This document shows positions 16,501 to 28,500 of a stretch of 64,000 nt of DNA, piece by piece. Below the pieces are notes generated by a model. It was not told the DNA's origin, did no database searches, and saw nothing but the letters and a program-made list of their open reading frames with translations. Source of the DNA: Atrina japonica (Eukaryota > Mollusca > Bivalvia > Pterioida > Pinnidae); the NCBI GenBank assembly GCA_030159075.1, contig BROG01000227.1, positions 372,001 to 436,000 on the forward strand. The letters run 5' to 3'. Both the position numbers and the translations under genes were made by a program. Positions within the stretch are counted from its first letter, which is position 1. Every line of letters starts with the position of its first letter.

Positions 16501-19500
16501 ATCAAAATTATTTGATTTAATAAGTCTTATTCTCAAGTTACCTGTGGTATCATCACGTCAGATTTCACTTTTAATTGTATTTGTGTTGCACATACACAGG
16601 ACCAGAAAAAGGAACTGATAACCGTGACCTCCATGACCTTGATAGCAATCAGAAACTATCAAGAGATGATATAGAAAAGATGAAGAAAGAAGGGGCCAAG
16701 GGTCAGGTAAGATATTTTATATCTTCATGTATTGACAAATGCTTAATGGGAGTAATTCAGGAACCAAGTGATAACTAATAACTTTGGTACCATACTAGTA
16801 TCTCCAGTGGTGATGGAATCTATATAATCTTCCTGCTGAAATAAGGTTACTGCGGGATATCGTCTGCTAGCATCATTCCATCACTAATAGAAACAATAGT
16901 CCTGCACAAACGTTATCGGGTATCACATGGTACATGAATTAGTCCCATTGCCAAAATGTGAGTTGATTGTTAGGAGTTAAATTGATTATGAGGTGGTGAA
17001 TTGACTGTGAGGTTAGTTGATTATTGTGAGGTTAGTTGATTATGAGGAGGTTAGTTGGTTGTAAGAAGGCAAGTTGTTTGTGAGGTTAGTTGATTATTGT
17101 GAGGTTAGTTGGTTGTAAGAAGGCAAGTTGTTTGTAAGGTTAGTTGATTATCGTGAGGTTAGTTGATTATGAGGAGGTCAGTTGGTTGTAAGAAGACAAG
17201 TTGTTTGTGAGGTTAGTTGATTATGAGGTCAGTTGGTTGTAAGAAGGCAAGTTGTTTGTAAGGTTAGTTGATTATCGTGAGGTTAGTTGATTATGAGGAG
17301 GTCAGTTGGTTGTAAGACGGCAAGTTGTTTGTGAGGTTAGTTGATTATTGTGAGATTATTTGATTGTGAGTAGGGTAGTTGATTGTGAGGTTAGTTGATT
17401 ATGATTATGGTAGTTGATCGTGAGGTTAGTTGATAATGAGTAGGGTAGTTGATTGTGAGGTTAGTTGATTGTCAGTATGGTAGCTGATTGTGATGAGGTT
17501 AGTTGATTGTGAGGAAGTTAGTTGACTGTGAGGAAGTCAGTTGATTGTGGGGAGGACAGTTGATTGTGAGAAGGTCAATTGATTGTGAGATTAGTTGATT
17601 GAGAGGAAGTCTGTTGATTGAGGGGAGGTCAATTGATTGTGGAGATGTCAGTTTATTATGGGGAGGTCTGTTGATTGCGGGGAGGTCAGTTGATTGTGAG
17701 ATCAGTTGATTGTGGGGAGGTTAGTTGATTGTGAGGAGGTCAGTTGATTGTGAGGAGGTTAGTTGAATGTGAGGGGATTAGTTGATTGTTGGGAGGTCAG
17801 TTGATAGTTAGGAGGTCAGTTGTTTGTAGGGAGGTTAGCTGTTTATAAGGATATGATGTCAGTTTATTATGAGGTGGATAGTTGATTGTGAAGAGAATAG
17901 TTGATTGTGAAGAGGATAGATAGTTGTGAGAAGGTTAGTTGATTGTTAGGAGCTCAGGTGATTGCAAAGTGTGACTTAATTTTGAGAAGGTTAGATTAGC
18001 AAGTGCTTATATATGAAATCCTTTTGGGTAAGGACTACTGTTTATGTACTAAATATCTTGTTTTAAGGTGATAGCACATGTACTAAATATCTTGTTTTCA
18101 TAAGGTGATAGCACCTATGTACTATATATCTTGGTGTAAGGTGATAGCACCTATGTACTATATATCTTGGTGTAAGGTGATAGCACCTATGTACTATATA
18201 TCTTGATGTAAGGTGATAACACCTATGTACTAAATATCTTATTGTAAGTATCTAGTGCTTATGTAATAAATCTCTTGGTGTAAGTAGCTAGCACTTATGT
18301 ACTTAATCTGTTCTTGTAAGATGCTAGCAGCCATGCTAGCATCCATGTACAAAATCTATTGCTGTAAGTATCTAGTGCTTACATAATATATCTCTTGGTG
18401 TAATTAGCGAGTGTCTATGTACTATATGTCTTGGTGTAATTATCGAGTGTCTATGTACTATATGTCTTGGTGTAATTAGCGAGTGTCTATGTACTATATG
18501 TCTTGGTGTAATTAGCGAGTGTCTATGTACTATATGTCTTGGTGTAATTAGTGAGTGTCTATGTACTATATGTCTTGGTGTAATTAGCGAGTGTCTATGT
18601 ACTATATGTCTTGGTGTAATTAGTGAGTGTCTATGTACTATATGTCTTGGTGTAATTATCGAGTGTCTATGTACTATATGTCTTGGTGTAATTAGTGAGT
18701 GTCTATGTACTATATGTCTTGGTGTAATTAGCGAGTGTCTATGTACTATATGTCTTGGTGTAATTAGTGAGTGTCTATGTACTATATGTCTTGGTGTAAT
18801 TAGCGAGTGTCTATGTACTATATGTCTTGGTGTAATTAGCGAGTGTCTATGTACTGTATGTCTTGGTGTAATTAGTGAGTGTCTGTACTATATGTCTTGG
18901 TGTAATTAGCGAGTGTCTATGTACTATATGTCTTGGTGTAATTAGCGAGTGTCTATGTACTATATGTCTTGGTGTAATTAGCGAGTGTCTATGTACTCTA
19001 TGTCTTGGTGTAATTAGCGAGTGTCTATGTACTATATGTCTTGGTGTAATTAGTGAGTGTCTAATGTACTATGTATATATATCTTGGTGTAATTAGCGAG
19101 TGTCTATGTACTATATGTCTTGGTGTAATTAGTGAGTGTCTATGTACTATATGTCTTGGTGTCTAATTAGCGAGTGTCTATGTACTATATGTCTTGGTGT
19201 AATTAGCAAGTGTCTATGTACTATATGTCTTGGTGTAATTAGTGAGTGTCTATGTACTATATGTCTTGGTGTAATTAGCGAGTGTCTATGTACTATATGT
19301 CTTGGTGTAATTAGCGAGTGTCTATGTACTATATTTCTTGGATGAAGTAGTTAGACCTTATATACCATATCTTTTGCAGGAAATAATTGACCAACTGATA
19401 GAAAATAGCGTCACGTTCAAGGCTAAAACCGAATATGCTCAGGAAAAGTGGGTCAAAAAGAAAAAGAAAAAGTTAGTGCAAAACTTTTGATTTTATGGAT

Positions 19501-22500
19501 TCTTGGAAAACTTGAAGGAACATGTTTTTATCTATGAGTTAGTTTAGGAATCACAAAACTCAGCAATCACAAAATATTTTCTACTGTACAGAGTTACAAC
19601 ACAACAAGATTTACATCAAAGCAGAGTTCCTTCATTAATCAGTTTTCGTGTTGTGTTAACTTTTATCAAACAGTGATTAATTTATGTCCCTTTTATTCCT
19701 GAGTCTTGGAGACAATAAATCAGAATTCCTTATTGTTCAAGATAGACATCAGGGCTCAAAAATCTCATTTGTCCGATTGTCCAGGACAATTCCATTTTGT
19801 AGTCGGACAAGTAAACAGGACAGGACAAGTGAAATTGTTGAAGACCAAAATTAATTCAATAAAAATTACTTGTTCAAACACAAAACAAATGTATGTAACG
19901 CTCAATTTTCAGACAAGTAATTTTTTTGTTCGGACGTGTATATTTCAATAATAATTGTCCTGCAGGACAAGTGGAAATTTTTATGATTGTTGACCCTAGG
20001 ATATGGAACAGATTCTACGAATGCGTTGATGCTTGACTGCTTTAAAAAGGTCTGAAATTACACAACTACCAAACACCACTAGCTGGCTAAACCAGAACTA
20101 CCAAATCTCACCAGTTGGTTAAATCCAGACCCCAATCTGTGAAACCTACCAAACACCAATGTCATGCTTAACCCAGTAAAATTATTGACCAAGTTGAATG
20201 TATGAAGATCCAAAACTACCAGACATGAGCAGTTGGTTAAATCTAGACCCCAATCTGATAAACCTACCAAACACCAATATCTGGCTTAACCCAATAAAAT
20301 TATTGACCTTACCAAATGTATGAAGACCCAAAACTACCAGACATGAGCAGTTGGTTAAATCTAGACCCCAATCTTTTAAACCTACGAAACACCACAAATT
20401 GGTTAAACCCAGTAAAATTAGTAACCAAACTTATCATACATGATCCTCTTAAATTATTTCTTTTGTTCTATTTTTGTGTATCACCCAATTTTACTAGAAT
20501 TTTATCTGTTTTAGACATGTAGCAGAATACACTGTGCTGAAACCAACCACTCGTCTTCTTTGTGAAATGTATCATGAAAAATCTCCTGCTAAAATACTGT
20601 AAGTATTTTAAAAGTTTATGAGACAGAGGCATTAGTATACATGTGTGTGTGTGTATGTGTGTGTGTGTGTGTGAGTATGTCTTTGTGTGTGTGTGTGTGT
20701 GTGTGTGATTGTGTATGATTGTGTGTATGTGTGAGTGTGTGTGTGTGTGTAGCACAGGGTGAGGGCTCTGTTGGTCTTGTGTAATGGGATAACAACACAT
20801 ATCAGATAAGTATGAATTACAATCAAACCCGAATCTGTTGAAATCAAAGGGGAATGATTTTTTCTTTCAAATAAACAAGGGTTTCAGAATAACCAAGTTA
20901 TAATGGTAATACAGAAATTTGGCTTGGAAATCAAAATCATTTCAAATAAATTAGGAATTCAATAATATAGGGTTCAATAGAAGTAGCTTCAACTATATAT
21001 ATTTGTTTAATGTGAATCCCCAACACTTACTACTGTCATAAAATACTTGATGTATCCATACACTCGCACACTTCAACCCATACAGTACTTGATGTATCCA
21101 TACACTCACACAAATCAACCCATACAACACTTGATGTATCCATACACTCACACAAATCAACCCATACAATACTTGATGTATCCATACACTCGCACACTTC
21201 AACCCATACAATACTTGATGTATCCATACACTCACACAAATCAACCCATACAACACTTGATGTATCCATACACTCGCACATATCAACCCATACAATACTT
21301 GATGTATCCATACACTCGCACATATCAACCCATACAATACTTGATGTATCCATACACTCATACAAATCGATCCATACAATACTTGATGTATCCATACACT
21401 CATACAAATCGATCCATACAATACTTGATGTATCCATACACTCGCACATATCAACCCATACAGTACTTGATGTATCCATACACTCGCACATATCAACCCA
21501 TACAGTACTTGATGTATCCATACACTCGCACATATCAACCCATACAGTACTTGATGTATCCATACACTCGCACATATCAACCCATACAATACTTGATGTA
21601 TCCATACACTCGCACATATCAACCCATACAACACTTGATGTATTCATACACTCACACAAATCAATCCATACAACACTTGATGTATCCATACACTCGCACA
21701 TATCAACCCATACAACACTTGATGTATCCATACACTTGCACATATCAACCCATACAGTACTTGATGTATCCATACACTCGCACATATCAACCCATACAGT
21801 ACTTGATGTATCCATACACTCATACAAATCAATCCATACAGTACTTGATGTATCCATACACTCGCGCATATCAACCCATACAGTACTTGATGTATCCATA
21901 CACTCGCACATATCAATCCATACAGTACTTGATGTATCCATACACTCGCACATATCAACCCATACAGTACTTGATGTATCCATACACTCATACAAATCGA
22001 TCCATACAATACTTGATGTTTCCATACACTCATACAAATCGATCCATACAATATTTGATGTATCCATACACTCATACAAATCGATCCATACAATACTTGA
22101 TGTATCCATACACTTGCACAAATCAACCCATACAGTACTTGATGTATCCATACACTCACACACTTCAACCCATACAACACTTGATGTATCCATACACTCA
22201 CACACTTCTACCCATACAGTACTTGATGTATCCATACACTCACACATATCAATCCATACAGTACTTGATGTATCCATACACTCGCACATATCAACCCATA
22301 CAGTACTTGATGTATCCATACACTCACACATATCAACCCATACAGTACTTGATGTATCCATACACTTGCACATATCAACCCATACAGTACTTGATGTATC
22401 CATACACTCACACACATCAACCCATACAGTACTTGATGTATCCATACACTCGCACATATCAACCCATACAGTACTTGATGTATCCATACACTTGCACATA

Positions 22501-25500
22501 TCAACCCATACAGTACTTGATGTATCCATACACTCACACATATCAACCCATACAACACTTGATGTATCCATACACTCACACACATCAATCCATACAACAC
22601 TTGATGTATCCATACACTTGCACATATCAACCCATACAACACTTGATGTATCCATACACTCACACACTTCTACCCATACAGTACTTGATGTATCCATACA
22701 CTCGCACACATCAATCCATACAGTACTTGATGTATCCATACACTCGCACATATCAATCCATACAGTACTTGATGTATCCATACACTCGCACATATCAATC
22801 CATACAGTACTTGATGTATCCATACACTTGCACATATCAATCCATACAGTACTTGATGTATCCATACACTCGCACATATCAACCCATACAACACTTGATG
22901 TATCCATACACTCGCACACATCAACCCATACAGTACTTGATGTATCCATACACTCACACACATCAGCTCATGCAATACTTGATGTATCCATACACTTCAA
23001 CCCATACAACACTTGATGTATCCATACACTCATGCACTTCAACCCATACAACACTTGATGTATCCATACACTCACACACATCAGCTCATGCAATACTTGG
23101 TGCATCCTAACTGTCACACTCTTACTCATCAATCTGTACAATACTTCATGCTTTCATACACTAGTAGCTTGCTGGTAGAGGATATAAAATATTTCAATTG
23201 TGTTATTTTTTATCATACAGACACATGAGAATGGACACACTAGCTCAGATTCTGACATATGGGAATGTACATGCTTATACTAATGTTGCTGTTGTTGACA
23301 CTTGTATGGGATTGGTAGTTGGTGCAGTACTGGAGAGGCAAGGAGGTAAGTGGTAGACATTTGTATGGGATTAGTAGTTAGGCTTGTACTGGGGAGACAA
23401 GGGGTTAAATGGAAGACATTTGTATGGAATCAGTAGTTAGGATGGTATTTTAGGGGCAAGGAGGTAAGTGATACACTCATGTGTGGGGTTATTAGTCTGA
23501 AGAAGACAAGGGGTTAAGTGGTAGATATTTGTATAGTATTGGTGGTTAGGCCTGAACTGGAGAGACAAGGATGTAGACATTTGTATGGGATTGGTAGTTA
23601 GGCATGTACTGGAGAGACAAGGGGTTAAGTGGAAGACATTTGTATGGAATCAGTAGTTAGGATTGTATTTTGGGGGCAAGGAGGTAAGTGATAGACTCAT
23701 GTGTGGGGTTATTAGTCTGAAGAGACAAGGGGTTAAGTAGTAGATATTTGTATAGTATTGGTGGTTAGGCCTGAACTGGAGAGACAAGGATCTAGACATT
23801 TGTATGGGATTGGTAGTTAGTCATGTACTGGAAGAACAAAGAATCATATGCTTGTGTTGGATTGGCAGTTAGTCATGTACTGGAGAGACAAATAGTAGTT
23901 AGGCATGTACTGGAGAGACAAAGGTGTAGACATTTGTATGGGATTGGTAGTTAGTCATGTACTGGAAGAACAAAGAATCATATGCTTGTGTTGGATTGGC
24001 AGTTAGTCATGTACTGGAGAGACAAATGGTAGTTAGGCATGTACTGGAGAGACAAAGATGTAGACATTTGTATAGGATTGATAGTTAGGCATGTACCAGA
24101 GGGAAAGATGTACAGTAAAACTTGCTTTAGTGACCACCTGTGTATAAAGACCACCTGGTCATAAAAACCAGCTTGTGTATCATTTGTGTATAAATCAACC
24201 TCTGTATAAAGACCACCTCCCTATAAAGACTGATATGTCCATAAGAGAGTCTTTATATACAAGTTTCACTGTAGATGCTTGTAAGGGATTGATTGTTCGG
24301 AATGCATTGGAGAGACAAAGATGTAGATACTTGTATAGGATTGGTAGTTAGGCATGTACTGGATGTTTGTATAGAATTGGTAGTTAGGCATGTACTGGAG
24401 AAACAAAGAGGTAGATGTTTGTTTGGGATTGGTTGTTTGGGATGTATTGGAGAGACAAAGAAAAGTAAGAGGTAAACACTAGTTAGTGTGGGATTGGTAG
24501 TTAAGGCAGTTCATCATACTGAACACATGAATTATGATCTTTTCCTCTGTATTATTCTTATTGTAACAGAACTTTGTGTCTGTGAAAAATGCACCTGATT
24601 GTGTTTATGTTTGTATTTTAATTAACCAGGTTACGGGAAGGTGATACATTTCCACCCAGGGGATTCACCTGTCAGGTAAGAGAGAATGTTAAGTTATTTA
24701 AAAAATTAAATATGCAGGGATATTGGATGCATGGAATTGTCTTCACATATCATTCCACAATCTGGATTACTATTCAATGGCTGCAGTGTTTGTCTCACAG
24801 TTGGAAGGCTCTGGGTTTGATTCTCAGTTCAAGTTGAACAGAAGACTTTTTAAAAACCAGCAGTAGAGTAGTCACAATGCCTTCACCAATCACTCAGCAT
24901 CAGAAATGAAAGTCTTGGCATTTTTTGTTTGAGACTGATAACTAAGGTCAAATGTCATGAGTAGACTAGGCACATTTAACAATCCTCACTGTAATGGCAT
25001 CAGTCCATTGCACAAGTCCTCATTTGTGGCACTTCAAATATAGACAGTGAGATGGGTGACATATTCTCATATAGAACAAAACATAACACAATCATAACAA
25101 TATTGTCGTCTGATTTTGAGAACTATATCAAACCAGTCACATCTTTCTTACCTTTGTAATGCTTGTTTGACCTACTTTTTATTAGGACTTATATCAGTAT
25201 TAGTTCACATCATGTAATACCATGGTCATCACATATATTAGACCCATCATTTGTAGTCTAGTCTAAAATATTTAAGCTCTTAGTACAAAATGTGCATGTG
25301 AAAGTAAAGATCCGTTCAACCCCCTAACACACTCATCTTTTACAGGAGCGTATAAAAAGAAATCTTTGATGCATGTTTCATCTTTTTGTATTTCTTTCAT
25401 GTATGTGTGTTTTTGTTTTTGTTTTTAAATTATGTTGATGTTTGTAACTTCAAATGACTCGAATAAAGCTATTTAATGTAAACAAAAACGAACATTGAAA

Positions 25501-28500
25501 GTACATCAATAGTTGAATTAAATTGTGTACTGCATAGTTTAATAGCTTACAAGTTTTAACAATTGATATCTTTGACTTACAGGCCTGCAGTGGACAATTA
25601 TGATTTCCCAAGTAATTTTCTGGACAATTTGTATAGTTTCCCAATGCATTATATAAACTCTATAAAAAGTCAAACTATGTCACAAACGGTAGATTCACAA
25701 CCTAAAGAGAACATAGACAGTTCAAAGGTCGCTAGTTCAACAGAAGGGTCAGTAAGTGGGGAAACAGAAACTGATAAAAAATTGGGGAATGATTCAGAGG
25801 AGATAACTGATAAAAAGGATAATGCAGGAGATTCAGTGCAACAGGAGGTTAAGGATGCAGGACAAAACAGTGATCAGATTGATGCTGCATCAGAAACGAA
25901 CAAGGATGATATCCAGAAAAGAAGATTAGAAAAAGTAAGTGTACACGTACTTTAATCATGTAGCAGAACCGTCTAAATTTGGTAAATTTTATATCTAATT
26001 GACCAATTCCTGGAAAATGGAATATATCTTAATTTGTTCATCACAGTGGCAAAAATCTTCTCATTGGCCTTTATTGTACATTACTAGGAAGTATTAAGAC
26101 TTTATACCACTGACACAGGACCTATCCATAGACAGACAATGTCAAATGATTAATGTTGGCTTTCTTTGTCATTCTGTTATTATCTTCCTTGATCTCTTTT
26201 CCTAATATTTTTGTTATTATGCTTGTAGATAATTAAATACAATTTTATTAGCTTGACAGGATGAATGTCTAGAGAGCTTTTGTCATACCCCCATGTCCAC
26301 ATCAGTGTCCATGTAACACAACTTTAACCTGAGCTATAATTTTTGAACTTTGAGGGATAGGACTTTGATATTTCACATATAGATTCCTACTGACCAGACC
26401 TTTCATTTCAAGTCCTGACAGACCTTTGACCTTGTGACCTTGACCTTGGAGCTTGACCAACTTTTCAGAAACTTTAAACCCTGGCTTTGATATTTCACAT
26501 GTAGATTTTTCATGACAAAATCTTTCATGTAGAATCATGGCTTTTGACTTATTGATATTGACCTTTGAGTTTGACCTACTTTTCAAAAATTTTAACCTGG
26601 GTTATATCCTTTGAATGTTGAGGGATAAGGCTTTTATGTTTCACATATAGAACCCTCCTGGCCAGACCTTTCATTAAGGGTTGAGTTTTGACCTAGTGAC
26701 CTTGACTTAGGAGTTTGACTTACTTTTCAAAAACTTTAACCTGGGCCATATCTTTTAAAATATGTATGTGTTCTGTATTTTAAAAAATGTATCAGTTTTT
26801 TTTTTGTTTTTTTTTTTTGGCTCAGTGACTTGATTATTTCTATCCTTTTTGTTATAATTATTGTTTTAGGAATCAAGAAGAGAGTTACAGAAGTTAGCAA
26901 GAACCAAACAGTTGAATGCTGCACGACTGTTGCTACAGCAACACAAAATAGATTGGTAACCTTACCTGTTTTTGTTTAAAAAAATTTAATCTGATGCCTA
27001 CAATACAGTGTAGATGTTCAGTTTGAATTGTCTGTATTTTATGCCCCACCATAAACATTGCCTTGGTGCAAAATATAAGTCAAGTTACTGGTGTTTATTG
27101 CCAGCTTAGTTGACACAAATTTTAGCTATATATATATTGGTATATAATTTGCAAAAAGCAGACAACTTATTAAATAAAACTCAATTGTATATTTTTGGGG
27201 GTTAAAATGTAGGGGGGAAAATGAGCACAATTAGCTCAGCATATCACCCTTTAGTGTGATGCAGTTGTCAACTACAGCTATTATCAACACCTCATTTTAT
27301 GGTGTTTTTCTGAATTTGTTTGGGAACTTTGACCTATGAAACCAAGTTTCCAGATCTGAGATATGTTTCTTAAAAAAAGGAAGCAGAATGTTATAATAAA
27401 TCCAACTTTAATTGTTTTAGTTCTGCTTTTTTCAGTTTCTTAAATTCTGTAGATATATATTTCTTTTCCAATCCCGTTTTAAATTTGTTTCCAATGAGTT
27501 GATGCTTTAAGATTTGTATTTTCATTTTCAGTTTAATTGTGGCTTGTAAATTTCATCCAACGCCTATAGTGATGGCTCTGGTTGAGTTTGTAGCTCCATC
27601 GCGCCCTGTGATTGTTTATAGTCAGTATAAAGAGGTAAATATTTATTCTGTTCCAGTCATTTCATTCTTGTCTATATTTTACTCTGATGCTTACTGTGTA
27701 AAGAGCTTTTTTTTTTTTTTTAATCAAAGATTATAATTATAAACAGACAATAAACAGGGCCATAAGTCACTGAATTTACTCAATAATTAAGCTCAACTTG
27801 TTGTTGTTGTATTGTTATTAACGTCCCACTCAAGAATCTTTCACTCATATGGAGACGTCACCAAATACTGATGAAGGGCTTCAAATTTTGGCCAATGCTC
27901 AGCACTTATAGCCATTGAGCAGTGAGGTTCTTTAACATGCTGACACCTACTGTGACTTTGGACCTTGATTTTTACTGTCTCACTTAAGCTCAACTAACTT
28001 TATAGGATTTCAAGATCACAATGCACATACATTATGCTGCGCTTGGTCATGTTCGTATATTTATGGCATACAATTGTAAATAATGATTAAAAGTGTTGCT
28101 AAATTCAAGAAAACTAAAAAAAAATATTTGAATATATACTCATATTATGAGTAACATACACAACAGGTTTTTCAGTTTTTTATGAGAAAATCATAAATTT
28201 GACCTATAGGTTTTTTATGTGAGAGAAAAAAGATTAAAATGTGTTTCTTAGTCATACCCAGAAGTGTTACAAACAACTGAAAGTTAAAATAGTAAAATAA
28301 AAGTTGAGCTTCAGTATTGAGTAAATTTGGTGACATTAGGCCTTGATCTTATACCATTAAGTCAGTGATGTGTGTATCTTTGCCAACTGAGTGATTTGAA
28401 ATTATCATTATTCGGGTCTTTAAACCAAGATAGTCATTACTGGAGCTGGCATTTTACATATCCCTTAAATGATAGTCATAATGGGTGCTGACAGTTTTTG

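Noticed and set aside
18400..19345. Regular repeats resembling a CRISPR array
   Set aside because: The units are contiguous, with no unique spacers, and the DNA is plainly animal. It is a minisatellite. The same holds for the 42-, 43-, 47- and 48-bp arrays.
20468..20847. Minus-strand His/Thr-repeat ORFs
   Set aside because: They derive from the GT microsatellite and are antisense to TRMT6 exon 5.
21047..23110. 687-codon plus-strand and 641-codon minus-strand ORFs
   Set aside because: Wholly made of the 42-bp repeat, open in several frames on both strands, inside a TRMT6 intron, with no unique sequence or splice logic.
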